A stretch of DNA of 64,000 nucleotides from Protula sp. h YS-2021. Taxonomy: Eukaryota; Annelida; Polychaeta; Sabellida; Serpulidae. Shown in pieces: positions 39,521-50,640 of the stretch. The notes under the pieces were generated by a model, which was given only the letters and a program-made list of their open reading frames with translations, ran no database searches and was not told the origin of the DNA. Position 1 is the stretch's first letter. Each line of letters begins with the position of its first letter. The stretch lies in NCBI GenBank assembly GCA_949752745.1, contig OX457027.1:56176053-56240052 (forward strand), in the 5' to 3' direction. Made by a program: the position numbers and the translations under genes.

Positions 39521-39720
39521 AGTTCTGATATCCTTGACTTAGACTTCTGCTTAAGTCTTTTTGGTGTATCAGACGAGCTACTTAGTAAACTTGAGATAAT
39601 ATAAAAAGCTGCTACAAAATTAATTAGTGGTCTAAAAACCATGATCACATCACACAGGCACCAGAGGAGCTCCTTTGTTCTTCAATTCTCTACAGAATGG
39701 AACACAAATTGCCTTTAAAA
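39521..39720 (+). pseudogene. LINE (CR1/jockey-like) RT C-terminal fragment
   Basis: The + strand reads SDILDLDFCLSLFGVSDELL, then SKLEII(stop)KAATKLISGLK and, after a +1 shift, NHDHITQAPEELL. The parent motif in CR1/jockey-type LINEs is LDYCNSLLxGLPxxxLxKLQxIQNxAARLIxGxxxxDHITPVLxxLHWLP. The match in order and spacing is convincing, though only about 65 codons remain. One in-frame stop and one frameshift are visible. Confidence 0.65.
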
Positions 39721-42387
39721 CCTGCCAAAAATAGCAAAAAGTACTACACATGCGTGATTATACTTAAAGAGTTATGTCTTTTGTTTAGTTGGCATTTTGG
39801 GTAAGTTTCAGTACATATCACTATATTTCTGGTGTATTGCTTATGATCGTGTGTAATTCCAGAATAGTTTGTTTGTACATAAACATAACTGTTAAATAAG
39901 TAGAAAACGACCTGGTTAAATACTACAAGCAAAGTCGTATCTGTTTACATTCTTTAGCCTTTTCGTAAAGGATCAAATGAAAGAAAGATATATTACAAAG
40001 TGAAACATTATTCTGTTTTAAATTTCTAAGGTAAATGTTTCCCTGGTGTGCATTAGCAATTGCTACAAAATAAGCGTATTATTTTTAGCAATACGTCTTA
40101 GAGTATTCGTTATAGAGTTGATTTTCCCGTGACTTTGTGATATTTCCGAACTTTCTTTAATTTTACGACAGTGCGACAGATTTACACTCTCGGGGATCTA
40201 TAGTTTCCTCAGTCGAAATACAGTAGATTGATGGTCTGTTCTTAATACTGCCAGCAGCAACAATCACAAATATTACATTATATTTAGAAGCTAGGACACA
40301 TCATTCAGAAATTTTCTTTCGATCCTGTCATTTCTTTAATATGTCATTCCTGTTGAATGAAATCACAGTTAAAGAGAAGAATTTTGATTATTGTGGTTGA
40401 TGAGTTCAGTATAAAAATGGGTTGATAATGGCAGGCTCTACACACTAGAAACAAAATTAAAAGTTATATTACTGTTTTATAACACTGACAAAAATTGAAA
40501 AGAAACAATCAGTTAGCCAATCGACACTGAATTGCTTCTTTTACTTCCGACTAGTATTTTTCTCAGCTGAACTTATTTTAAAAAACGTTCCGTGTTTTTT
40601 AGAAAATAAGAAATTAGAAAGAAAGTTATGGTATAGAGAAATCAGTAGATTTCCCACATTACGCTGGGAATTGTAGCTGCTAATAAAGATAATGTCGCCA
40701 TGGCGTGAGAGGGCGGATTTCAGAATTATACGAGACAGCCATTATAGAGTAGGTTATTCCCTTTGGCTTCCTTTAGTTTCTCAATTCACAACGAATGACT
40801 TGTCTGCTTTATTCCGTTTTGAGTTGGCTGAAATATATAAAATTCTATAGACACGTAGGTAAACTTAAATGCTGAAGCGAATTGTACATGAATGGTACCC
40901 CGATACCTTAATTTGAGTATTTTAAGATATTGAATTGTTAATTTGCTCATCATTGCTATTGACTGTAAAATAGATTATACGTATTTTTTAAACAAAAGTA
41001 TCCTGTTTCTTTCAGCGATAACTTTTTAATGTATTTTTATCATCCTTTGTCACTGGGGTTATTATTTTTATATAAACTTCAATTTATCTAGTGCACTTAA
41101 AGGTTTAACGTAACACAATACTGTGCATATTGGGTACCATAAAAAGAGTGAATATGTATCTGTATGGAAACCCTAAAAATCCACAGACTGTCAAATATTT
41201 ACATGAAAAAAGATGTTCCATGGAGATAATTAGTATATCCCACAGAGATTCTTGAAAAACACACAATGGTAGACTTTAGAACTGCATTAAAAAGGGTTGG
41301 CGCTATATTTTTATCAATTTATAATACAAACAAAGAATCAGGTGAGGATGGACGAATTTTTTAATTATAGGTCATTGCTGAAACTCGGCTAAAATTGCAA
41401 AAAAGCAAGTGTTGAACCTTTACTCTGTTTAAGTGATTAAGCTTCGCACTTATTTCATTTTTAATACAATGAGGTTAAATCGTAGATGGTAACAATAAAT
41501 TAGGATTATGATTGAGTTTAAAGGTGAATATTTCATTATTTATCAGATATTTAGCTAACAATTTCTTCACCACAGCCATTATGAGTGAGCACTTTAATGT
41601 TTCATTGTTTATAATTTAAACGAGGGTGAAGTTGTACAAAACCACACTTTTGTTTTTAACATATCTGAGAAAACATAAACGGCCATCACCATAGACATTA
41701 ATTCTACAATAACAATGTTATATTCTTTAGAATTACCACTCCATAACCCATAAAATCACATGTTTTTCACAACTGTGGAATATCCAACGGTTTTGTTCAC
41801 ATCAGTGTACAAACAAGCATATTTTGCCAACAATATATTGACAGACAATGGCTTGCAACTAATGGGGTTCCATTAAACTGCTGCAAAAATAGCTGGCTTG
41901 TACATAAATCGGATGTAGCTGATTATCGGATGTAACTGATTTTCGATAGGTTCCTTTTGTGATTCACATTTGGCGTCCCAGAACTTTCTCAGAAAAGCGT
42001 GGCCAAGATTTACAGATTTACAGCTACAGTTCAACGTTTCCAAAACGTTTCGAAACCAAGCGAGTGTGGCGAATGTCTTAACGATATTCACAGATATTAC
42101 GACAATTTACAAAAAACGTTGATAGCCACGCAGTTTCAAATGAGGCTGCAGGACCGATAAACGTAAAATTTTCTAAAATTTTCTAAAATAAATCCTAAAA
42201 TATTTTTTACCTGTACCAAATTCTTCGTTAACGTTACAAATTATTTTGACAAAGAAATATTTTCCCTACAATTTGAAAATTTCATAACGAGATTGCCCAC
42301 AAAGGAACTGATTACGTGTTAGACCCTAAAGCTAAAAGTTTCATATTTAAATGTGTTAAAGCAGAACTGTATATGGGTATTAATCCT
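39721..42387. other. No gene recognised
   Basis: AT-rich; no repeat or coding motif noticed. Confidence 0.6.
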
Positions 42388-42713
42388 TGTTCGGGCTGAC
42401 TGAGAACATGAATCAATTTGTAGGAATTTTGTTTCTTTTTGGAAGGACCCAGTGGAAGGACCCGAATGTCTGGGGCTGGACTTTGAAATGGGCCCGCTGC
42501 TCAACCAAATTTTGGTTCTTCTTGATTTTATCCATAAACAGGTCTGCTTCCGACTGGCTTGTTATTAGGAAAATGATACTGAATGTCTAAACCTTCGTTC
42601 TTCAAATTAAAACAGGGTGTTAAACCCTCAACTAATAACCGTATGTTTGGGTAGTTTCTCAAAATGATCTGTAATCTTTCTACATCAATTGTGTTTTGGT
42701 AAAGGTTACTCAT
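42388..42713 (-). pseudogene. Orphan retroelement reverse-transcriptase N-terminal fragment (DIRS/YR-type pol)
   Basis: The minus strand reads VERLQIILRNYPN, LVEGLTPCFNLKNEG and, after two in-frame stops, AAGPFQSPAP then PLGPSKKKQNSYKLIHVLS. The order (…LLxxYP…LVxGFxxGFxLxxxG…AGPF…P…PLGxVPKKxxxxxRLIhxLSxP) is the known run-in to RT motif 1 in DIRS-like and related pol proteins. Nothing further downstream (SIND, YxDD) is present, so this is a short isolated fragment. It is not obviously part of copies A or B, which both lack this region. Confidence 0.6.
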
Positions 42714-44058
42714 TTTCTGGACGCTTTTACGTTAATTTTTATTTTTCACCATTTTCTGAGTCGAATGACATGTTCTACTTACATGGCCACCTTTATACAT
42801 AATTTTTTTTTGCTTTTTTTTTTTCAAGAAGATCACAGGCAGATGCCTTGTTAGTTGTTTTGTTAGCAACATCCAAGAAGGCAGAAAGGACTAGGGTTGG
42901 TCACAAAAAGGTTTGTTTTAGACTGATTTAATAGTGGGCAACAAGTAAATTTCATGATGCAGATGATATCTGTCTGATATTTGCCGAACTCTTACGGTAT
43001 TCACGATTATCATCATCATCATCATATTTTAATACCAAATACCATTATTATTATTCTTACGATGGAAAGTCTAACACTGTGATATTAATTTCTCTTTATT
43101 TTTATCAGTCACGGGACTGTCTTCAGCGCAACGGAGGCTCATCTCTATGACGTTTGTGTGTCTTTGAGCATGAAACTGTTCAAGTGACAGAATGCTCCAA
43201 GCACTCACCTAGTAATATAACCTCACGCTGATGGATCAGTCATATAACTGACGTCTACTTTAGAAAGCGGTTTGCAATCATCGATGTATGGAATTTGGGT
43301 TATTATGAGTGTCAGTTAAAACCGCTGTTGCAATCCAGATAAAGTTAATTTGGTCAAAGATGTTTAGAAAAAGTCACAATGACATCTTGTAAAGGGAAAT
43401 GTAGATGATGTATGCATTGCATGGACAGTCTACTCCAATTCACATTGATAAATGGGAATTAACTTTGGCATCACTCGTGGGATATGGGTTATGACACTTA
43501 AAAAAGAAAAATAATAATTTACATTATTAGGGCCAACAAAACATCTAGATTTACTTAGATTATTACAGAAGCGATCCTTGTATTATCCATGGTGATTCTA
43601 TTGCCAGTAAGAATACATGTTACTTAATTAAAATAGGGATAACATTTTATGTTACCTCAAAAGTGTATCAATTTATTTCACATGGCAATGACAGAGACGG
43701 GGCCATTTTGTATAATAGCACAAGACAATTTATAAAAAGATCCTAAAACATTTTATCATAAAACACCCTTTTGCTCCCTATCAATTCAGTGCCCTGTTGT
43801 TTAGTATGCTATTCGTAAATCTAATACTAATCAAAACCCTTAATAGGACGCTGTATTATGTTTGAATGAAAAATAGCTCTTGATGCTAGTAATATCCATT
43901 GGGAATTTTCTATAGAAAATGTAATTTCCTTGCAGTACAGGTTTTCTGATCTTGCATGATCCTATGCATTTATAGTACACGACGCAATTGGGATATCAAA
44001 TTAAGAATCAAGTTCTTTTTATTTCACATAATGAAACTGATGTATGCGGTCTGGAATA
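42714..44058. other. No gene recognised
   Basis: Short (ATC)n at 43008-43023; otherwise nothing. Confidence 0.6.
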
Positions 44059-45061
44059 CAGTAAACCCTGCCTACACCGGACAATGGGGGACTGGTATAA
44101 AGAGGTGTCCGGTATATTAGGGGTCCGGTGATTTCACTTATTTTTTTTTGTCATTTGAAGGAAAATAAAATGCATTTCAATAATTCAATGTTTTATTCAA
44201 ATAAACATAGCAATGCCATCCATTTGACTCTTTGAAATCAGTAAGGCCTAACTCTTTTGCAAAAAATAATGCTTTTTCTTGCAAGCAAGACGGGTCCAGA
44301 CACTAGCACGTTTTGGCCCCGGACACGGATAAATCATGCGTACACAGTTGTACTGAGTTCCTCGCTACCGGTTCGGAAACAGAGGCTCTTCACTCTCGCA
44401 TTGTCACACTCCTCATACTCTTTTAACAAAATTTCTTTCTTTTCAAAATGTCTGAAACTGTGCCTTTCCCAATCCGAATTCTTCAGCCAGTTTTTTTTAC
44501 TGTTTACCCATTGCTAGATTTTATTAATTTGACTTTATAACTAATAGTTAATTCGTTTCTCTTTCTTTTATTACTCATTTTCGTTAATATATGTCATCTA
44601 CATTTCAGTTAAAATTTACTGATAATAACTTGATGGGAAAAATAACAGGTTTAAATATCAAGCATTCTGGCACATGTTTATCGATGCACATGGGGATTAA
44701 GCATACCGTTACACAAACACAGGTAACGCCACAACAAATACTCAGGAATGACAATGGTGTGCACCGATAAGGCCAAATATGCAACCACAAATACTCAAAA
44801 CCAACAATAGCTTGCTGCGACATGAGTACCAATGCCGTGTTTTGGAAGGTAAACAGCAACTGTGCAACACCCTTATCCGGTATTTTAGGGGTCTTTAAAT
44901 AGTAAAAGCTCAAATCGGTGCTCATCACGTTATCCGGTGTCCGGAATAGGCAGGTGTCCGGAATTTAGAGGTTGCCTTTACATGTAAACCAATGGGGGAA
45001 AACGGGACTGAGAATTCTTGTCCAGTATTGGCAGTTGTCCGGTAAGAATGAGGTTTTACTG
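44059..45061 (-). mobile_element. pogo/Tigger-like DNA transposon with TIRs and TA target duplication (1003 bp)
   Basis: The left end CAGTAAACCCTGCCTACACC (44059) and the reverse complement of the right end, CAGTAAAACCTCATTCTTAC (45061), form terminal inverted repeats. Both are followed by CCGGACAA. A TA dinucleotide flanks each side (44057-44058, 45062-45063). Repeated GTGTCCGG words occur near both ends. The element encodes the DNA-binding half of a pogo-type transposase but no DDE domain, so it is a deletion derivative. Confidence 0.85.
44246..44578 (-). pseudogene. pogo/Tigger transposase, N-terminal DNA-binding part only
   Basis: The minus strand from ATG at 44578 reads MSNKRKRNELTISYKVKLIK, then, after a stop and a shift, KKLAEEFGLGKAQFQ. 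Another shifted frame reads LLKEYEECDNARVK and, further on, VSGPVLLARKKALFFAKELG. This is the psq/CENP-B helix-turn-helix layout of pogo transposases (KRKRxxLTxxxKxxxIxxxxxGxxKxxLAxEFGIGKxQ…PVSGPxLxxKAxxFAxELG). At least three frame breaks and stops are visible and the catalytic domain is absent. Confidence 0.75.
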
Positions 45062-45547
45062 TATTTATTACTACCCAAATTATAGATTATTGAAAACGCT
45101 ACCTGGTGTGAGCATAACCTTCCCATTTAACTGACCATTCTTTTATGTACCGATGGATTAAAATTTTTGCACTGAAAAGAGAGGTTTCTTTGTTAGACAG
45201 CAGACTAAGCATTTTTAAAAATTGAAACAGATGAATTTTAACATAATCCTTCTCAAATAGTGGTTAAAACTCATGATGTCGTTATTTCAACAAAATGGAA
45301 TTACAACATAACATGGTATTTTGGTGTTATGAAGTCGTACTCAGTCACGTGGGTGCGAGTGGTTCGCTTGCCAAAAAGCACCTTTTTATCGAAAATGAGC
45401 GGTACTGAATGCCATCCAAATCGGTTGAGCTGTGTAATGATCTGGGGCATAGATCTGGTTGGCACAAACCGAGGCGTAACATGTGCCTATGTGTCCGAAG
45501 ACGCGTTTGCGAACATCCGCGTGGTAAAGCTGGAAACTGGAGCTATG

Positions 45548-45586
<39 letters not shown>

Positions 45587-47153
45587 TATTATATAAATTA
45601 ATACGGCGCGAAATACAACATTTCACTGTGTAAGTGGAATGAAATGCTTGCTGTGCATAAAAAGCTTAAAAGAAAGAAAAATAAAAAGTACTGGGACCCA
45701 CAGCGATTAATGTCCCACATAGAAAAATCTTTGCTGGAATTTTCAACATGTTCATTAGCTCTGCTTTTGTAGGTATTAGTTTTGTTTGTATACAGTATTA
45801 AGATGCCCGCATTAAGTCTCCTTATTAATGTATGCTGATAATTGTATAAAACTGACACTGCTTTATCTTTCAAATCATGTTTTGATCCAAAAATTATCTG
45901 TTTTGTCTTTGACATTATAATGGCAGAGTATCTTAAACAGAAGAAAACGATTCTGCAATCTGTTTTATGTTTTATGTTTCTTCGTTATCTGATACATGTA
46001 GCTGTCTTAAAATAACAGTTATATTCAAATTTAGCTTGGAAATCAAGATGGATTATGCGATAAATGACAGCTAAGATGTCTGAAATCTGGCATTCCTTAT
46101 TATCGAAAAGTTTCAAGATACGAGCAACAGAAAAGATATGAGTTAAATGCTCGTTTCCTGTCCGTATGTACATAAAGTCTTTGATTATTGTTGACTACTT
46201 TTAAACATAATCGAAAAACAGATCACATTTCCAACGGCGAAGTTTAGCCACCACTCATTATCATTGCAGAAAACTCCCAGAAAACGCACTTAGGCGTAAA
46301 CACAACTGATATATTCACAGGTTGCGCTTAAATAGTAACAGCGAAGTCAAAGGTTATCTCTTCATTGCACTTTTGAAATTTCCGTCCTTACATTTGCACG
46401 GTTATCCTATTTGGTATGCATCACTGTAATTATTTAAATAGTGGTGGTATATTTTTCATAAAATAAATAGAAAATACATCTCAAAAAGCGTGTGGATTCA
46501 TTTGCCTTGCAATCTGTTTTGTGGTCACATTGCAATATGTTGTATTACTGTGTTTGATTGATAACGTATTACTGCATCAGAAGTGGTGTGTGAACTGTAG
46601 CCTTTCTCCACCAAGATTAAATCACAAGGGATTTTCTTATGTCTTGGAGCTTTTGAGAGCTTTTTACTGCACAGTGTCTTTCGTGGCTACATGCTCAATC
46701 CACAAGGAGTAATAAGCAACAAAAGTGCGGAAGAAAAGACAATTGGAATATCTCTTCGCATTTTTATTTGTTAATTTATTTGCCATAAATCCACACTTCA
46801 AGAGTCTTGTATTTTTATAAAGTATTGGTCTTTATTAATTCTGCCATATACGCTCACCTGTTATCAGTGTTTACGGATCAATAAAAATAAGATTAATGAA
46901 GTCAGAAAGATTAATGATTAAACTTTTTGCACTTCAGGTGTTAGAAAAATTGAATTACTGTGACCACACCTACAATTTTTATTATCAATTGATTTTTAGG
47001 GTTCTTTAATGTTTTTAAATTTATCTAACAGCACAGATTTAAAAAAAAACATAAAAGCTAAATAAATTCAGTGCACTTAACCAGTTTAAGCAGCTACATA
47101 GAACTGATGAATTCAAGACTTACTGATGGTTTTTTTTTTGCTATTACCCACAG
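45062..47153. other. Upstream flank of the receptor exon; probable 5' intron
   Basis: Ends in the polypyrimidine tract and AG acceptor at 47152-47153, so at least its right part is likely an intron of the receptor gene. The upstream untranslated exon and promoter were not located. Confidence 0.5.
45548..45580. repeat. (TA)n microsatellite
   Basis: Pure TA run followed by ATATTATATTATATAAAT. Confidence 0.97.
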
Positions 47154-47245
47154 GCATGGTTGATGCTTCTCATGAAAAGGAAACATTGTGAACAGCCACG
47201 GATGTATTTTGCATAACGACTGCGGAAACCACACAGCCATCAGCT
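47154..47245 (+). promoter_or_regulatory. 5' leader of the receptor exon with two short uORFs, preceded by a 3' splice site
   Basis: A run of ten T's followed by gctattacccacag places a strong 3' splice acceptor with AG at 47152-47153. Exon A therefore probably begins at 47154, joined to an untranslated exon upstream that I cannot locate. Vertebrate TRHR also has a non-coding first exon. The 92-nt leader contains two upstream ORFs: ATG at 47156 to TGA at 47189-47191 (11 codons, same frame as the receptor), and ATG at 47163 to TAA ending at 47216 (17 codons, different frame). Both end before the main ATG, so they could lower translation of the receptor. Confidence 0.6.
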
Positions 47246-48100
47246 ATGGAATCGGATGCATCCACACATGACGTCACAGCGTCAATAACGCTATCATTGT
47301 CCGACAGGCATCTGAACTCAAGTATGACGTCGTGCAATAGTACAGGGGAAGAACTGCCTCTTAAAATGTATTATTCTTTATCTTACATCATTGTTGGCTT
47401 TATATCTACAAGTATTATTTTCATTGTGGGATTAACCGGAAACATCATGGTAGTCATTGTGGTGTCACGCACACGAAGTATGCATTCGCCAACCAACTGT
47501 TATTTAGTCTCTTTAGCGGTTGCGGATATATTTTTGCTAGTTTCTGCGCCGTTGCCTACTATTGTGGAGTACTTCCTTGTCGTAGACCAGTCCGTATTTG
47601 GCCATGCTGGATGTTCTATGATGGTATTCTTTCAATATTTAAGTCTCAATGTGAGCTCTTTGTCTATCACGGCATTTACGATAGAGCGATATATAGCAAT
47701 ATGTCATCCAATGAAAGCCCAAACGATGTGTACCGTACAAAGAGCGAAGCGTATAATCGTAGGCCTCTGGATGTTTGGTATCGCCTATTGTGTACCCTGG
47801 CTTGCCCTTACCACAACAAAGCCAGTCCGTTTCCGGGATGGAACTACTATTCAGCATTGCACATTCACACTGAACCGAAATCATTATGTCACCTTCTATA
47901 TGGCGGACTTAGTGATCTTTTACGTTGTACCACTGCTGCTAACACTCATACTTTACGGGTTGATAGGAAGAATATTATTTAAAAGTAACAACATCAGATC
48001 GAATCGAGGCTCTGCTGCCAATGGAACAACTCTGAATAAACACGGAAAAGCCCGCGACAAGAAGGCAAAGAAATGTTCCTCACACAATTCACGAGTACAG
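47246..48100 (+). CDS. TRH-receptor-like neuropeptide GPCR, coding exon A (N-terminus to ICL3)
   Basis: Encodes residues 1-285 of a rhodopsin-class (class A) GPCR of the plasma membrane, probably coupling to Gq like vertebrate TRHR. Visible features: N-glycosylation sequons at N24 and N31; TM1 about 46-73 with the GN motif (N66); TM2 about 83-105 with LAVAD (D94); TM3 about 120-150 ending in ERY (147-149) followed by IAICHP; TM4 about 168-188 with W175; TM5 about 217-242 with P229. C123 and C205 are the expected TM3-ECL2 disulfide pair. The stretch SSLSITAFTIERYIAICHP is nearly that of vertebrate TRHR. Y131 and N135 align with the TRH-contact residues Y106 and N110. The ATG at 47246 is the first in frame after a TGA at 47189-47191. 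The exon ends at CAG|GTAAAC, phase 0. If the intron were retained, translation would add eight residues and stop. Family assignment is strong; the exact ligand is inferred. Confidence 0.95.
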
Positions 48101-50588
48101 GTAAACTTTTTATTTCATTTCTTTTAAATATAAGGCTTCTTTCAGATGGTGCACATTGTTACAGGGAATAAAGTTATGAGGATCCATGTCTGTTATCAGA
48201 ATAACTGAATTTTGGTGTAGACAAAATGAATGGGCCAAAAACACACACAGAAAGGATATTTATTTGTATGTACGATAAAAAATGACAGGGAAACAGCGCT
48301 CTAGACAGACACACGGACAAACAGACACAGAGAGGCAATTGCAATACCAGCATTACTAACATTAAATTATTAATATTCTCCACTTAGAGATAATAAAATA
48401 ATTAACTTCCATACACTGCTATATATTTGTAAATCTCATTAACAGATCTTTCTGCATTATATTTCAATAAAAATTAGAAACTCGGTAAACAATCAGTAAA
48501 ACGCTTAACATTGTATATTTCATGAAGACAAGAGTTCGTTGTTAGAATCCTGATTTCTCCCAATTTTTTAAATTTTAATTATTATGTCAGCTTTCTAAAA
48601 TATCAAAAAAAGTTAATATATGTAGATACTCGCTAACAAGCAATGACATTAAAGAAAATGACATTGAAGCAAAATGCGATATGGTAAGTTGTTAGTCCTA
48701 GAGTGCAAATGCATAAATGGTTGCTTGAACGTCTAAATATACTTTGAACCTGGAATATATTCAAAGGTTTTTAAATCCTCTTCAAATTGCAGAGATGCAG
48801 ATATTAGTGCATTTGCTTCTAAGTCTAGAGGTATTGCAATAGATCTTACTCAAATTGTTGCGTACAAAATATAGGACTGAACTTTGTTCAAAATTTGAGG
48901 AGACAGATTGAGCAAATTGCCAAAACTAATCTGCTTTTATTTTTTAAAACATTTGCTGTACACAAAATATATACCAGTCACGCAGATTCATGTGAGATTT
49001 AAAGCACTAAGATATGCTAACCCAAAATTCCAATTTCTACGCATTTTGTTTCCCAACTATGATTGTAATTTTGACAGTGCGTCAGACATGAAATATGTTG
49101 TTTACAAGCACCAAACTACCACACTAGGTTTACATATTAAATTAAGATTACTTCAACTGGAACTTTTTTTGTTACCTATTCTTAAGTAATATAAAACATG
49201 AAAGAAAAACTGGCTAATTTCTTTGTAACATCCCAATTATCAACAGCAGTTATATTAATAAAGTTACCAAATATACTAAAAGAAAAATACATTTACTTCA
49301 TGGGGAAAGATCATTCTCCAATAATGAAGTGCTTACTTTGACGCCAGATTCATTTTCGTTTTAGATTCATTCTGCAGATCTGTAAAAACAACTTTAATTC
49401 TTTCACTTCTGTTTTGACTGTAATATAACCATAACTGCATGAAATAGTTCTAGTTACTTAAAAGATACAATTTGTTATTTTAGCAGTCTAATTTTCTTTT
49501 CAATCTATATTGATTAATGGTATACGCGTGTTTATTAATATCTTGTTCTTTTCTTGTAGTGGGAGAAGGGGACACTTTTGAATTCTTTATAAAATCTTTT
49601 TTATCTTTTATCGCAAACTGGTACAAATATTTAATGTGCTATATAATAAAGTTAATATTTGCATGAAGCTGAACAAAAGTACGGTACTGTATCTTTACGG
49701 TTTGTTTTGGGCAATTCAGTCAAATTGCAACAACACAACACGAATTTTCTCCAAGCACAGAACAGCATAGATCTCACTAAAAAATCAAGCAATAAATTTA
49801 TTTTTTGAATCCTTCCTACTGTTCAGGTATCTCCATGTTCATCTGACATGTTGTGTAATGACATCAAATCAGGCGACTACTAATTTCTTCAGTTAATAGT
49901 TTCCTATTAACCACATATTTTGTCTTTTTTTAACCCTTGAAAGTGGGGACAGAGCTTTGAGAGCAGTAAAAAAAACAAATGGCTATTTGGAATTTTTCTT
50001 CTGCATTAATGAAAAATACTGCACTGCAGTTTCTTCTTTGCCAAAGATGACATTCAGTGATTTGATAAGAAAGAAATATGTATTGTATATATTCTGCTTG
50101 GTATTGTTGCGAATATTCCTGTTTAACTCTGCAAATCATAACAGAATCAATTAGTTTTTGTCAAAAATGTAATTTGATCTTAATGGAAGATGTTGAATGT
50201 CATCCATTATTTAGCAAATAAATTAAAGGATTCAAAATGGAACTCATCAGAAGCAGCACACCTAATGTTATGGGCGTTTTTAATGCCTAAATATATCTGG
50301 TTCGCATAATGGCTTCACAAATTAAAGTATTTAAATCTGATAAAATGATTACAATGTCTTATGATTACTTTTCTTTATTACGACCCTTAAATAAGAGGTT
50401 CATCTGTAACGTATTTCTTTTGTGGGGACTTATTTCACCATTTTAATGAACCAATTCAAAAGCAGAAAGAAAACCAATATACTGTTCTAACAAAGCAAAC
50501 AGTCCGGATGTTTTATAAAATATTATATATACTATAAACGTTTTTGTGGACTTTTTTATAGGTCATTAAAATCGCATGATAAATTAAG

Positions 50589-50640
<52 letters not shown>

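Noticed and set aside
44257..44517. 86-codon + strand frame
   Set aside because: Antisense of the pogo transposase HTH remnant.
47611..47982. 123-codon + strand frame within the receptor exon
   Set aside because: Alternate-frame shadow of the GPCR coding exon.
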